A DNA stretch of 64,000 nucleotides, taken from the NCBI RefSeq assembly GCF_002095575.1, contig NZ_MLJJ01000003.1, forward strand, positions 1 through 64,000, given 5' to 3'. The notes beneath the pieces were generated by a model. That model saw nothing but the letters and a program-made list of their open reading frames with translations, was not told the DNA's origin and ran no database searches. This document shows positions 9,313-18,989 of the stretch, piece by piece. The stretch is from Pantoea septica (GTDB lineage: Bacteria > Pseudomonadota > Gammaproteobacteria > Enterobacterales > Enterobacteriaceae). Position 1 is the first letter of the stretch. The number at the start of each line of letters is the position of its first letter. The position numbers were made by a program, and so were the translations under genes.

Positions 9313-9404
9313 GTTGAGCATTTTTATGGCTGTTTAAAACTATCGCACAGAGTTTCATAAAGGAGGGAGGATGGGCAGTGGAGTGAAGCGTCCGAGCCAT
9401 GGAC

Positions 9405-9425
9405 AAAAACGCCGGGAGCGTTTTT
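9405..9425. terminator. Bidirectional terminator-like hairpin
   Basis: AAAAACGC and GCGTTTTT form a perfect 8-bp stem with loop CGGGA. A and T tracts on both sides make it a weak terminator in either direction, between the two repeat elements. Confidence 0.5.
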
Positions 9426-9443
9426 GAACAACGCATAGCGTTG

Positions 9444-9507
9444 GCCCGCTTGCGGGCGAGCCCCAGGGATGGGGCGAGTAAGGCGAGGCCGAGGCTCCAG
9501 GGATGGA
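9444..9507. repeat. Structured intergenic repeat (copy 2, opposite orientation)
   Basis: The element is a series of small palindromes: GCCCGC-TT-GCGGGC (9444-9457), GCCCCA-GGGA-TGGGGC (9460-9475), then GGCGAGGCCGA (9482-9492) and a second CTCCAGGGATGGA. The 11-mer GGCGAGGCCGA and the CCAGGRATGG-type motif recur in inverted orientation inside 9253-9275, so two related elements lie head to head between yjfF and araA. Confidence 0.55.
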
Positions 9508-9564
9508 TTTACGCCGTCTTCACGGAACTGCCCATCTTCCCGACCGATCAGCTCAGGCCTGATA

Positions 9565-9593
9565 AAAGAAAACGCCGACTTTAAAAGTCGGCG
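9565..9593 (-). terminator. Terminator after araBA
   Basis: CGCCGACTTT (9573-9582) and AAAGTCGGCG (9584-9593) form a strong stem. On the minus strand it is followed by TTTTCTTTT, giving a classical terminator 22 bases after the araA stop. Confidence 0.85.
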
Positions 9594-9615
9594 CTGATTT
9601 TTCTCAACCCGCAGC

Positions 9616-11118
9616 TTAGCGTTTCGAACGGTAATACACCTCATTCCAGCGCAGCGCGTCTTTAAACGCCGGCAGGCGCGTGTGCTCGTCGATCACCAGC
9701 ACTTCGATGTCGTTCATCTCGCCGTAGAGATACATATCCTCCAGCGTCAGCGCCTGGCTAAACACCGTATGGTGCGCGCCGCCGCCCAGAATCCAGGCCT
9801 CCGACGCGGTGGCCAGCGACGGCTGGGCGCGCCACAGGGCGCGCGCGACCGGCAGCTTCGGCAGCGGCTTCGGCTGCTCAATCGCATCCACCACGTTCAC
9901 CAGCAGGCGGAAACGGTCGCCCATATCGATTACGCTGGCATTGACCGCGCGGCCGGCCGGGGTTGAGAAGATCAGGCGCGCCGGATCGGCTTTGCCGCCG
10001 ATGCCGAGGAACTGCACGTCGATCAGCGGCTTCTCCTCTTTGGCGATAGAGGGACAGACTTCCAGCATATGCGAGCCCAGCACCAGATCGTTGCCGGGCG
10101 AGAAGTGATAGGTGTAATCCTCCATGAAGGAGGTGCCGCCGGGGCGATCGCCCGCCAGCACTTTAAAAATGCGCAGCAGCGCGGCGGTTTTCCAGTCGCC
10201 TTCGCCGGCGAAACCGTAGCCCTGTCCCATCAGGCGCTGCACCGCCAGACCGGGAAGCTGCGTCATGCCGTGCAGCGTCTGGAAGTTGGTGGTGAAGGCT
10301 TTGCAGCCCTCGTCGTCGAGGAAGCGCTTAATGCCGATCTCGATACGCGCCGCGTCGAGCACGTTCTGACGCTTCTCGCCGCCGCTGGCCGCCACGTCGC
10401 TAAAGCGATAGAGGCTTTCATACTCGTCGATCAACGCGTTAACCTCACCGTCGCTAACCTGATTAATCACCTCGACCAGATCGCCGACGCCCCAGCCGTT
10501 GACCGCGTAGCCGAACTGGATCTGCGCCGCGACTTTATCCCCTTCGGTAACCGCCACTTCGCGCATATTGTCGCCAAAGCGCGCCACTTTCAGCTGCTGG
10601 CTGCTCTGCTTCGCGAAGGCGGCGCGCATCCAGTTGCCGATGCGCTGCTGGCTCGCCGTATCCTGCCAGTGGCCGGTGATCACGCTGTGCTGCAGCCCCA
10701 TGCGCGCGCCGATAAAGCCGAACTCGCGGCCGCCGTGCGCGGTCTGGTTCAGGTTCATAAAGTCCATATCCATGCTGTCCCACGGGATCTCCGCGTTGAA
10801 CTGGGTATGAAACTGCAGCAGCGGCTTGTTCAGCACCCTGAGCCCGCCGATCCACATTTTGGCGGGGGAGAAGGTGTGCAGCCAGGTGATGATGCCGACG
10901 CAGCTGTCGTCGTGGCTGGCGTCGCGGCAGAGCGCCAGCGCTTCATCCGGCGACTTCACCAGCGGTTTGGCGATAAGCTTTAACGGCAAGGCCGAAGAGG
11001 CGTTCAGGCCGTCGACCACCTGGCGCGCGTGCTCTTCCACCTGACGGAGGGTTTCCGCGCCGTAAAGGTGCTGGGTGCCAATCACAAACCATACGCTGTG
11101 CGCGTTGTACTGATCCAT
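9616..11118 (-). CDS. araA: AraA, L-arabinose isomerase
   Basis: Cytoplasmic Mn-dependent isomerase converting L-arabinose to L-ribulose. It is 500 residues, the E. coli length, and starts [14 protein letters not shown]. The metal- and substrate-binding regions are present, including [11 protein letters not shown] and [11 protein letters not shown], which carry a catalytic Glu and a His ligand. It is transcribed after araB with an 11-bp gap. In E. coli araD follows araA, but here a terminator and then the convergent yjfF follow instead. Confidence 0.98.
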   Translation of the reverse strand: MDQYNAHSVWFVIGTQHLYGAETLRQVEEHARQVVDGLNASSALPLKLIAKPLVKSPDEALALCRDASHDDSCVGIITWLHTFSPAKMWIGGLRVLNKPLLQFHTQFNAEIPWDSMDMDFMNLNQTAHGGREFGFIGARMGLQHSVITGHWQDTASQQRIGNWMRAAFAKQSSQQLKVARFGDNMREVAVTEGDKVAAQIQFGYAVNGWGVGDLVEVINQVSDGEVNALIDEYESLYRFSDVAASGGEKRQNVLDAARIEIGIKRFLDDEGCKAFTTNFQTLHGMTQLPGLAVQRLMGQGYGFAGEGDWKTAALLRIFKVLAGDRPGGTSFMEDYTYHFSPGNDLVLGSHMLEVCPSIAKEEKPLIDVQFLGIGGKADPARLIFSTPAGRAVNASVIDMGDRFRLLVNVVDAIEQPKPLPKLPVARALWRAQPSLATASEAWILGGGAHHTVFSQALTLEDMYLYGEMNDIEVLVIDEHTRLPAFKDALRWNEVYYRSKR

Positions 11119-11129
11119 AAAACCACTCC

Positions 11130-12815
11130 TTAATTAGCGTTGGCGGGGCGCGACGCATACTGCGGCTCAGCCGCCGCGCACCAGAGTTGATAACGTTCGT
11201 AAAGCTGCTGATAGCGTACGACTCGCGCGGCGTCGGGCTGTAGCGTGACGGCAATCGGGCTGGCCATCGCTTTCTGCGCCTCGGGCACCGAGGCGTAAAC
11301 GCCCGCGGCGACGGCGGCGAAGATCGCCGCGCCCAGCGCGCAGCACTCGTCGGAGGCGACGATATCCAGCGGACGGTTCATCACGTCGCAGCACGCCTGC
11401 ATGATGGCGGGCGATTTGCGCGCGATGCCGCCCAGCGTCAGGATGTTCTCGACCGGGATCTGCTGCTGTTCGAAGCACTCCATAATGGCGCGCGCGCCGA
11501 AGGCGGTGGCGGCGATCAGGCCGCCGAACAGCGCGGGGGCATCAGTGCCGAGATTGAGATCGGTGATGACCCCTTTCAGGCGCTGGTTGGCGTTGGGGGT
11601 GCGGCGGCCGTTGAACCAGTCGAGCACCACAGGCAGATGATCCAGCTGCGGATCGGCAGCCCAGGCTTCGGTCAGCTGGCGGATCAGGTTGCGCTGCAGC
11701 TCAGCCAGCTGCGGCTGAAGTTCAGGATGCTGCGCCGCCGCCTGCTGCAGCGGCCAGCCGAGCAGGCGGCTAAACCAGGCGTAGATATCGCCGAACGCCG
11801 ACTGGCCCGCTTCGCAGCCGATGGCGCCCGGCATGACGCTGCCGTCGACCTGGCCGCAGATGCCTTTAATCGCGCGTTCGCCGACCTGTTCTGCATCGGC
11901 GATCAGGATGTCGCAGGTAGAGGTGCCGATCACTTTCACCAGCGTATAGGGCTGTGCGCCTGCGCCGACGGCGCCCATATGGCAGTCGAACGCGCCGCCG
12001 GCGATGGTGACGCTTTGCTTCAGGCCGAGCCGCTGCGCCCAGTCGGCGCTCAGCGTGCCGACCGGAATATCGGCGGTCCAGGTATCGTGGAACAGCGGCG
12101 AGTCGAGCTGCTGGGTCAGCAGCGGGTCGAGCGCGTTAAGAAAGTCGGGGTCGGGCAGCCCCTGCCAGTCGGGATGCCACAGCGCCTTATGCCCGGCGGC
12201 GCAGCGGCTGCGGCGCAGGCTGGCCGGGGCGGTGGTGCCGCTCAGCAGCGCCGGCACCCAGTCGCACAGCTCAACCCATGATACGGCGGCGTCGCGCACC
12301 GCGGCGTCGGCGCGCGAGACGTGCAGAATTTTCGCCCAGAACCACTCAGACGAGTAGATGCCGCCAATATAGCGGCTGTAGTCGGTAAAGCGCCCGCTAC
12401 GGCAGAGCTGGTTAATCGCTTCCGCCTCTTCAATCGCCGTGTGATCTTTCCACAGCACGAACATGGCGTTGGGGTTGTCGGCAAAGTCGGGACGCAGCGC
12501 CAGCACGTTGCCGTCGCGGTCGATGGGAGCGGGCGTCGAACCGGTGGTATCGACGCCGATTCCAGTGACGCTGTCACGTTGTTCTGGCGTAAGCGCGTCA
12601 AGCACGCCCAACAGCGCCTTTTCCATCGCTTCGATATAGTCCAGCGGATGGTGGCGGAAGCGGTTGGTGTGAGGATCGCTGTACAGTCCCTGCTGCCAGC
12701 GCGAGTAGTTCACGACGGCGGTTTTCAGCTCGCTGCCGCTGTCGCAGTCTACCGCCAGCGCACGCACCGAATCACTGCCAAAGTCGAGGCCCAGAGTGAT
12801 GGCTCCAGCACGCAT
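11130..12815 (-). CDS. araB: AraB, L-ribulokinase
   Basis: FGGY-family carbohydrate kinase that phosphorylates L-ribulose to L-ribulose 5-phosphate, 561 residues. It starts [31 protein letters not shown] is the first ATP-binding segment of the actin-like fold. Further conserved segments include [19 protein letters not shown]-type residues in [17 protein letters not shown] and the C-terminal [15 protein letters not shown]. The ATG at 12815 follows AGGAGATTTCCG on the minus strand. It is the first gene of a two-gene araBA operon, divergent from araFGHC across a 367-bp control region. Confidence 0.98.
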   Translation of the reverse strand: MRAGAITLGLDFGSDSVRALAVDCDSGSELKTAVVNYSRWQQGLYSDPHTNRFRHHPLDYIEAMEKALLGVLDALTPEQRDSVTGIGVDTTGSTPAPIDRDGNVLALRPDFADNPNAMFVLWKDHTAIEEAEAINQLCRSGRFTDYSRYIGGIYSSEWFWAKILHVSRADAAVRDAAVSWVELCDWVPALLSGTTAPASLRRSRCAAGHKALWHPDWQGLPDPDFLNALDPLLTQQLDSPLFHDTWTADIPVGTLSADWAQRLGLKQSVTIAGGAFDCHMGAVGAGAQPYTLVKVIGTSTCDILIADAEQVGERAIKGICGQVDGSVMPGAIGCEAGQSAFGDIYAWFSRLLGWPLQQAAAQHPELQPQLAELQRNLIRQLTEAWAADPQLDHLPVVLDWFNGRRTPNANQRLKGVITDLNLGTDAPALFGGLIAATAFGARAIMECFEQQQIPVENILTLGGIARKSPAIMQACCDVMNRPLDIVASDECCALGAAIFAAVAAGVYASVPEAQKAMASPIAVTLQPDAARVVRYQQLYERYQLWCAAAEPQYASRPANAN

Positions 12816-13182
12816 CGGAAATCTCCTGTTATGAATAATCGTCTCTTATCCTGTGGCGGCGGCGCAGGAAACGTTATTCACCGATGGCTGAGAATATGCA
12901 CTTTTCTGTCATGGGCAGCGATTTTGTGATCGCCGACAAAAGTTACCGGTCGGTTAAAATTGCTGAATATATGGAACATTTTGCCGTGATTTCAGGGTGT
13001 GATACCGCTCTACATTTTTCATCCACTTTCCCGCTACAACTAGCCCAGCGTTTGCACAGGCTTTACGCATTCTCTTGTCTAACGCGCTGATTTTCATCTG
13101 TACCCAAAAAAGAAAATTGACTGGTAGCGTTTACACCGATTCGTTAACAGCAGGGAAAAACACCCTGGCTCCGGAGAGCATC
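12816..13182. promoter_or_regulatory. araB/araF divergent control region with AraC-like half-sites
   Basis: On the minus strand, 12970-12986 reads CGGC-N7-TCCATA, matching 8 of 10 bases of the AraC half-site TAGC-N7-TCCATA. A weaker copy (CAGC-N7-ACCGAC) lies exactly 21 bp further towards araB at 12949-12965, the spacing of the E. coli araI1-I2 pair. On the plus strand, 13011-13027 (TACA-N7-TCCACT) is a weaker candidate for araF. TGTGA at 12998 may be half of a CRP site. Promoter elements were not assigned firmly. Confidence 0.55.
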
Positions 13183-14166
13183 ATGCATAAATTCACTAAA
13201 GCGTTCGCGGCCATCGGCCTGGCAGCGGTTATGTCACATTCCGCTATCGCCGAAACCATGAAGCTGGGTTTTCTCGTTAAGCAGCCCGAAGAACCCTGGT
13301 TCCAGACCGAATGGAAATTCGCGGACAAAGCCGGTAAGGATTTAGGCTTCGAAGTGATCAAAATCGCCATTCCCGACGGCGAGAAGACCCTTAACGCCAT
13401 TGACAGCCTGGCCGCCAGCGGCGCGAAGGGTTTTGTTATTTGTACGCCCGATCCCAAACTCGGCTCCGCTATCGTCGCCAAGGCGCGCGGCTACGATCTG
13501 AAGGTGATCGCCGTCGACGACCAGTTCGTCAACGCCAAAGGCAAGCCGATGGACAGCGTGCCGCTGGTGATGATGGCCGCCACCAAAATCGGCGAGCGTC
13601 AGGGGCAGGAACTCTATAAAGAGATGCAGAAGCGCGGCTGGAACGCCAAAGAGACCGGCGTAATGGCGATTACCGCCAACGAGCTCGATACCGCGCGCCG
13701 CCGCACCGGCGGTTCGATGGACGCGCTGAAAGCGGCCGGCTTCCCGGCGGCGCAGATCTATCAGGTGCCCACCAAATCCAACGATATCCCTGGCGCGTTT
13801 GACGCCGGCAACTCGCTGCTGGTGCAGCATCCGGAAGTGAAACACTGGCTGATCGTCGGCATGAACGACAACACCGTGCTGGGCGGCGTGCGCGCCACCG
13901 AAGGCCAGGGCTTTAAGGCGGCGGACGTGATCGGCATCGGCATCAACGGCGTCGACGCCATCAGCGAGCTGTCGAAAGACAAAGCGACCGGCTTCTACGG
14001 CTCGCTGCTGCCCAGCCCGGACGTGCACGGCTACAAGAGCAGCCAGATGCTTTATGAGTGGGTGAGCAAAGGAGCCGAGCCGCCGAAATTCACCGAAGTC
14101 ACCGACGTCGTGCTGATTACCCGCGACAACTTCAAAACCGAACTGGCGAAGAAAGGGTTGATGTAA
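13183..14166 (+). CDS. araF: AraF, L-arabinose ABC transporter periplasmic binding protein
   Basis: Periplasmic high-affinity L-arabinose-binding protein of 327 residues. The start at 13183 (MHKFTKAFAAIGL) gives a normal signal peptide cleaved near SAIA-ET and is preceded by GGAGAG (13172-13177). An earlier in-frame ATG at 13075 would add 36 unrelated residues. The mature protein is nearly collinear with E. coli AraF (KLGFLVKQPEEPWFQTEWKF, TANELDTARRRT, NDIPGAFDA). It is the first gene of araFGH-araC and is followed by a strong hairpin before araG. Confidence 0.98.
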   Translation: MHKFTKAFAAIGLAAVMSHSAIAETMKLGFLVKQPEEPWFQTEWKFADKAGKDLGFEVIKIAIPDGEKTLNAIDSLAASGAKGFVICTPDPKLGSAIVAKARGYDLKVIAVDDQFVNAKGKPMDSVPLVMMAATKIGERQGQELYKEMQKRGWNAKETGVMAITANELDTARRRTGGSMDALKAAGFPAAQIYQVPTKSNDIPGAFDAGNSLLVQHPEVKHWLIVGMNDNTVLGGVRATEGQGFKAADVIGIGINGVDAISELSKDKATGFYGSLLPSPDVHGYKSSQMLYEWVSKGAEPPKFTEVTDVVLITRDNFKTELAKKGLM

Positions 14167-14171
14167 ACCCG

Positions 14172-14208
14172 CGTACCGTGCCGCCGCCCGTCGGCGGCAC
14201 CTTTACGG
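14172..14208 (+). terminator. Intercistronic hairpin between araF and araG
   Basis: GTGCCGCCG (14178-14186) and CGGCGGCAC (14192-14200) form a 9-bp perfect stem with loop CCCGT. Flanking TACCGT and ACGGTA can extend it with a bulge. There is only a short T run, so it may stabilise araF mRNA or partly terminate, parallel to the hairpin after ytfQ. Confidence 0.7.
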
Positions 14209-14226
14209 TAAACCAGAGGAGTTACC

Positions 14227-15747
14227 ATGAATAGCGAGCCAACCTTTCTGTCGTTTCATGGCATCAGCAAGACTTTTCCCGGCGTTAAGGCGCTGCAGGA
14301 TATCTCGTTCGACTGTCGCGGCGGCGAAGTGCACGCCCTGATGGGCGAGAACGGCGCAGGCAAATCGACGCTGCTGAAAATTCTCAGCGGCAGCTATCAG
14401 CCCAGCGGCGGCGAAATCCGCATTAAAGGCCAGCCGGTCAGTTTTCAGCATACCAGCGAGGCGCTGGATGCCGGCGTCGCCATTATCTACCAGGAGCTGC
14501 ATCTGGTGCCGGAGATGAGCGTGGCGGAGAATATCTACCTCGGGCAGATTCCGCACAAACGCGGCCTGGTGAACCGCAAGGTGCTTCGCTACGAAGCGGG
14601 CCTGCAGCTGAAAAACCTCGGCATGGATATCGATCCCGATATGCCGCTGAAATATCTTTCACTCGGCCAGTGGCAGATGGTGGAGATCGCCAAGGCGCTG
14701 GCGCGCAACGCGCGCATTATCGCCTTTGACGAGCCAACCAGCTCGCTGTCGGCGCGCGAAATCGAAAATCTTTTCCGCGTGATCCGCCAGCTGCGCGCGG
14801 AAGGACGCGTGGTGCTCTACGTGTCGCACCGCATGGAGGAGATCTTCGCCCTCAGCGACGCCATTACCGTCTTTAAGGATGGCCGCTACGTGCGCACCTT
14901 TACCGACATGGCCAACACCCATCACGACGATCTGGTGCAGGCGATGGTGGGACGCAATCTTGGCGATATCTACGGCTATACGCCGCGTCCGCACGGACCG
15001 GTGCGCCTGGTGCTGGAGAAGGTCGAGGCGAAGGGCGTGCGCGAGCCCATCTCGCTCGAGGTGCGCGCCGGTGAAATCGTCGGCCTGTTCGGGCTGGTGG
15101 GCGCTGGACGCAGCGAGCTGATGAAGGGCATCTTCGGCGCGACCCGGCTGCGCGGCGGGCGCATTCTGCTGGACGGCGAGGTGCTGAAGTTGCGCGAGCC
15201 GATCGACGCGATCCGCGCCGGCGTGATGCTCTGCCCGGAAGACCGCAAAGCCGAAGGAATCATCCCGGTGCACTCGGTGCGCGACAACATCAATATCAGC
15301 GCGCGACGTCACAACCTGACCGCCGGCTGCCTGATCAAAAATCAGTGGGAGACCCGCAACGCCGACAGCCATATTCGCTCGCTCAATATTAAAACGCCTC
15401 ACGCCGAGCAGCTGATCATGAATCTTTCCGGCGGCAACCAGCAGAAGGCCATTCTCGGCCGCTGGCTGTCGGAAGAGATGAAAGTGATCCTGCTGGACGA
15501 GCCGACGCGCGGCATCGACGTCGGCGCCAGGCATGAAATCTATAACCTGATCTATCAGCTGGCGAGCAAAGGCATCGCGGTGCTGTTCGCCTCCAGCGAT
15601 TTGCCGGAAGTGATGGGCCTGGCCGACCGCATCGTGGTGATGCGCGAAGGCGCCATCGCCGGCGAGCTGCTGCATGACGCCGCCACGGAGCAGCAGACGC
15701 TGAGCCTGGCGATGCCTAAAACCACCCAAGCGGCCGCTGTGGCCTGA
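14227..15747 (+). CDS. araG: AraG, L-arabinose ABC transporter ATPase
   Basis: Double-cassette ABC ATPase of 506 residues energising arabinose import. The first cassette has Walker [10 protein letters not shown] and Walker [13 protein letters not shown]. The second has [20 protein letters not shown] and [12 protein letters not shown]. The sequence follows E. coli AraG closely, including the linker [26 protein letters not shown] precedes the ATG at good spacing. It is a paralogue of YtfR (5601-7121) in the same sugar block but clearly distinct from it. Confidence 0.98.
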   Translation: MNSEPTFLSFHGISKTFPGVKALQDISFDCRGGEVHALMGENGAGKSTLLKILSGSYQPSGGEIRIKGQPVSFQHTSEALDAGVAIIYQELHLVPEMSVAENIYLGQIPHKRGLVNRKVLRYEAGLQLKNLGMDIDPDMPLKYLSLGQWQMVEIAKALARNARIIAFDEPTSSLSAREIENLFRVIRQLRAEGRVVLYVSHRMEEIFALSDAITVFKDGRYVRTFTDMANTHHDDLVQAMVGRNLGDIYGYTPRPHGPVRLVLEKVEAKGVREPISLEVRAGEIVGLFGLVGAGRSELMKGIFGATRLRGGRILLDGEVLKLREPIDAIRAGVMLCPEDRKAEGIIPVHSVRDNINISARRHNLTAGCLIKNQWETRNADSHIRSLNIKTPHAEQLIMNLSGGNQQKAILGRWLSEEMKVILLDEPTRGIDVGARHEIYNLIYQLASKGIAVLFASSDLPEVMGLADRIVVMREGAIAGELLHDAATEQQTLSLAMPKTTQAAAVA

Positions 15748-15761
15748 CAGAGGAAAATATT

Positions 15762-16748
15762 ATGTCTTCATCCGCAACTTCAGGTACGCCGCCGGTGCAG
15801 CAGCGCAGCGGCATGCGCTTCGGGCGTATCTGGGATAACTTCGGCATGCTGGTGGTGTTCGCGCTGCTGTTCGTCGCCTGCGCCGTCTTCGTGCCTAATT
15901 TCGGCTCCTTTATCAATATGAAAGGGCTGGGGCTGGCGATGTCGATGTCGGGCATGGTGGCATGCGGCATGCTGTTCTGCCTCGCCTCCGGCGATTTCGA
16001 CCTGTCGGTCGCCTCGGTGATCGCCTGCGCGGGCGTCGTCACCGCGGTGGTGATCAACATGACCGAAAGCCTGTGGATCGGCGTCTTTGCTGGCCTGCTG
16101 ATTGGCGTCGCCACCGGCTTTGTCAACGGCTTTGTGATTGCGCGTTTGAAGATCAACGCCCTGATCACGACGCTGGCGACCATGCAGATCGTTCGCGGCC
16201 TGGCCTATATCTTCTCCGACGGCAAGGCGGTCGGCATCGAAGATGAGCGCTTCTTCACCCTCGGCTTTGCAAACTGGCTCGGCGTGCCTGCGCCGATCTG
16301 GCTCACTATCGGCACCATGCTGATTTTCGGCTTCCTGCTCAACAAAACCACCTTCGGCCGGAACACGCTGGCGATCGGCGGCAACGAAGAGGCGGCGCGG
16401 CTGGCGGGCGTGCCGGTGGTGCGCACGCGCATCATCATCTTTATTCTCTCCGGTCTGGTGTCGGCGGCGGCGGGCATTATTCTTGCCTCGCGCATGACCA
16501 GCGGCCAGCCGATGACCTCGCTGGGGTATGAGCTGGTGGTGATCTCCGCCTGCGTGCTGGGCGGCGTCTCGCTGAAGGGCGGCATCGGCAAAATTTCCTA
16601 TGTGGTTGCAGGCGTGCTGATCCTCGGCACCGTTGAAAATGCGATGAATTTACTCAATATCTCGCCATTCTCACAGTACGTGGTGCGTGGTCTGATATTG
16701 TTAGCGGCGGTGATTTTCGACCGCTATAAACAAAAGCATAAAGCCTGA
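15762..16748 (+). CDS. araH: AraH, L-arabinose ABC transporter permease
   Basis: Inner-membrane permease of the arabinose importer, 328 residues as in E. coli, with about ten hydrophobic segments. The CUT2 signature appears as ASGDFDLSVASVIACAGV and the ending YKQKHKA is typical. It begins 14 bases after araG, behind AGAGGAAAAT. It is assumed to act as a homodimer with AraG and AraF. Confidence 0.97.
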   Translation: MSSSATSGTPPVQQRSGMRFGRIWDNFGMLVVFALLFVACAVFVPNFGSFINMKGLGLAMSMSGMVACGMLFCLASGDFDLSVASVIACAGVVTAVVINMTESLWIGVFAGLLIGVATGFVNGFVIARLKINALITTLATMQIVRGLAYIFSDGKAVGIEDERFFTLGFANWLGVPAPIWLTIGTMLIFGFLLNKTTFGRNTLAIGGNEEAARLAGVPVVRTRIIIFILSGLVSAAAGIILASRMTSGQPMTSLGYELVVISACVLGGVSLKGGIGKISYVVAGVLILGTVENAMNLLNISPFSQYVVRGLILLAAVIFDRYKQKHKA

Positions 16749-16760
16749 CGGCAAAAGGAG

Positions 16761-16778
16761 GCGGCGCCCAGGCGCCGC
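16761..16778 (+). terminator. Hairpin between araH and araC
   Basis: GCGGCGCC and GGCGCCGC can pair around CA, or as 7 bp around a CCAG loop. The following TCTGTTT is a weak T tract, so this is at most a partial terminator separating transporter and regulator. Confidence 0.5.
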
Positions 16779-16810
16779 GCTCTGTTTAACCCTGACTGAG
16801 TGAGGACGTT

Positions 16811-17728
16811 ATGTACCACCGTGAATCCACAGCGGCGCAGCAAAATCCTCTGTTGCCCGGTTATCCCTTCAACGCCTGGCTGGTCGCCGGGCTGACGCCG
16901 ATTGCGGCCGACGGTCCGCTCGATTTTTTTATTGACCGTCCGCACGGCATGAAAGGCTTCATTCTTAACCTCACGATCAAAGGCAAGGGCCGGGTGTTCG
17001 ACGGCGAAAACGGCTTTGACTGCCTGCCGGGCGATATGCTGCTGTTTCAGCCGAAAACGCCGCACTACTACGGGCGCGCCTCTGACAGCCCGGAGTGGCA
17101 CCACCGCTGGGTCTACTTCCGTCCTCGCGCCTACTGGAACGACTGGCTGCAGTGGCAGGACGCGCGTGAAGGCGTCGGGCGGCTGCATCTCAACGAAACG
17201 CTGCGCGCCGAATTCGACCGCCTGTTCGCCAGCATCGAGCAAACCCATAATTCCGGCCGCCGCTTCGCCGAAGAGCTGGCGATGAACCTGCTGGAGCGCC
17301 TGCTGCTGCGCGCGGTAGAGGAAGATCCGCGCAGCCATCAGCAGGTGCGCGATCCGCGCATCATCGAGGCCTGCCAGTACGTCACCAACCATCTGGCCAG
17401 CGAAGTGAAGATCGAAGAGGTGGCGCGCCACGTCTGCCTGTCGCCGTCGCGCCTGGCCCACCTGTTCCGCGAACAGATGGGCGTCAATCTGCTGCGCTGG
17501 CGCGAAGACCAGCGCGTAATCCGCGCCAAACTGCTGCTGCAAACCACCCAGGAGCCGATCGCCAGCGTCGGGCGCGAAGTGGGCTACGACGACCAGCTCT
17601 ACTTTTCACGCGTGTTTCGCAAACGGGTCGGCGTCAGCCCCAGCGATTTTCGCCGTCGCAATCAGGATGCGCAGGATACCCTGCTCGCGGAAACGCCCTG
17701 GCCGATGGCGCAGAGTGCTATCTCCTGA
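16811..17728 (+). CDS. araC: AraC, L-arabinose-responsive regulator
   Basis: Arabinose-responsive activator/repressor of the ara genes, 305 residues against 292 in E. coli. The N-terminal cupin domain (about 1-170) binds arabinose and dimerises; it carries [17 protein letters not shown] and [12 protein letters not shown]. The C-terminal double helix-turn-helix DNA-binding domain has [20 protein letters not shown] and [21 protein letters not shown]. The gene lies downstream of araFGH on the same strand, whereas E. coli araC is divergent from araBAD, so its own control is probably different here. Confidence 0.97.
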   Translation: MYHRESTAAQQNPLLPGYPFNAWLVAGLTPIAADGPLDFFIDRPHGMKGFILNLTIKGKGRVFDGENGFDCLPGDMLLFQPKTPHYYGRASDSPEWHHRWVYFRPRAYWNDWLQWQDAREGVGRLHLNETLRAEFDRLFASIEQTHNSGRRFAEELAMNLLERLLLRAVEEDPRSHQQVRDPRIIEACQYVTNHLASEVKIEEVARHVCLSPSRLAHLFREQMGVNLLRWREDQRVIRAKLLLQTTQEPIASVGREVGYDDQLYFSRVFRKRVGVSPSDFRRRNQDAQDTLLAETPWPMAQSAIS

Positions 17729-17806
17729 TTTTTCGGGGGATTCCTGCTTGTTCTAACCGACGCTATGGTCTTAAATCAGTCGGGTATGCGAATAAGAGGA
17801 GTGATA

Positions 17807-18847
17807 ATGAGCGACAAACTTCGTGTTGGACTGATAGGGTACGGCTTCGCGAGCAAGACCTTTCACGCGCCGCTGATTGCGGGCACGGCGGACGTCGAGC
17901 TGGCCGCCATCTCCAGTAGCGACGAAGGGAAAGTGCACGCTGACTGGCCGCAGGTAAAAGTGGTGGCCGATCCTCAGGCGCTGTTAGAGGACCCGTCGCT
18001 GCAGCTGATTGTGATCCCTACGCCCAACGATACCCACTTCCCGCTGGCCAAGGCTGCGCTGAACGCCGGCAAGCATGTGGTGGTGGATAAGCCCTTTACC
18101 GTGACGTTGTCACAGGCGCGCGAGCTGGAAGCGCTGGCGAAGGCCAAAGGCCTGCTGCTTTCCGTATTCCACAACCGCCGCTGGGACAGCGATTTCCTGA
18201 CCCTGAAACAGCTGCTGAAAGAGGGCACGCTGGGCGAAGTGCGCTATTTTGAATCGCATTTCGATCGCTTCCGCCCTGAAGTGCGTCAGCGCTGGCGCGA
18301 GATGAAAGGCGCCGGCAGCGGCATCTGGTACGACCTGGGGCCGCATCTGCTCGATCAGGCGCTGCAGCTGTTCGGCGCGCCGGTCGCCATCAACGTCGAT
18401 ATGGCGGAGATGCGTCCCGGCGCGCAGACCACCGACTACTTCCACGCCACGCTGACCTATCCGCAGCGTCGCGTGGTGCTGCACGCCAGCATGCTGGTGG
18501 CGGCCGAGTCGCCGCGTTACGTGGTGCACGGCACGCGCGGCAGCTACGTCAAATACGGCCTGGATCCGCAGGAGGATCGGCTGAAGGCGGGCGATTTCCC
18601 GCCGGCCGAGGACTGGGGCTACGATATGCGCGACGGCGTCCTGACGCTGGCCGACGGCGAAGGCGTCAAGGAAGAGACGCTGATGACGCAGCCGGGCAAC
18701 TATCCTGCCTATTACGCGGCGGTGCGCGATGCGATTAGCGGGCGCGGCAATAACCCGGTGACGGCGGAAGAGGCGATCCAGGTGATGGAGCTGATCGAGC
18801 TGGGACTGCAGTCGGCGGAGAAGCGCCAGACGCTCTCGCTGAAGTAA
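17807..18847 (+). CDS. ydgJ: YdgJ, Gfo/Idh/MocA-family oxidoreductase
   Basis: NAD(P)-dependent oxidoreductase of 346 residues. The N-terminal Rossmann fold has VGLIGYGFASKTFHAPL, and the family motif follows with VDKPFTVTLSQARELE. The C-terminal Gfo/Idh/MocA alpha/beta domain includes HLLDQALQLFG. It is an orthologue of E. coli YdgJ, whose physiological substrate is unsettled. The start at 17807 is chosen because AAGAGGAG lies 6 bases before it; an in-frame ATG at 17765 lacks support. It is convergent with add across a shared terminator. Confidence 0.94.
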   Translation: MSDKLRVGLIGYGFASKTFHAPLIAGTADVELAAISSSDEGKVHADWPQVKVVADPQALLEDPSLQLIVIPTPNDTHFPLAKAALNAGKHVVVDKPFTVTLSQARELEALAKAKGLLLSVFHNRRWDSDFLTLKQLLKEGTLGEVRYFESHFDRFRPEVRQRWREMKGAGSGIWYDLGPHLLDQALQLFGAPVAINVDMAEMRPGAQTTDYFHATLTYPQRRVVLHASMLVAAESPRYVVHGTRGSYVKYGLDPQEDRLKAGDFPPAEDWGYDMRDGVLTLADGEGVKEETLMTQPGNYPAYYAAVRDAISGRGNNPVTAEEAIQVMELIELGLQSAEKRQTLSLK

Positions 18848-18919
18848 CAGGCAAAGGTTAACTGCGCATCGGGCTGCATATATAAAGCCGTGGCCGGATC
18901 TCAGACAGCGGGAAACTTA

Positions 18920-18941
18920 AAACGCGGGCGATATCACCCGC
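18920..18941. other. Small hairpin downstream of ydgJ
   Basis: ACGCGGG and CCCGCGT form a perfect 7-bp stem around CGATATCA. There is no T tract. It may protect the ydgJ mRNA 3' end ahead of the terminator at 18964. Confidence 0.4.
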
Positions 18942-18963
18942 GTCAGCACCTTACCGACAAACT

Positions 18964-18989
18964 AAGGCCGCATCCGCGGCCTTTTTTTT
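18964..18989. terminator. Terminator shared by ydgJ and add
   Basis: AAGGCCGC and GCGGCCTT form an 8-bp stem with loop ATCC, followed by a run of T residues on the plus strand. The T run continues to the add stop codon, so add and ydgJ are separated by this one structure. Confidence 0.88.

Noticed and set aside
12921..12941. CRP site (TGTGATCGCCGACAAA) in the araB/araF region
   Set aside because: Only the left half fits and the spacing of the right half is wrong.
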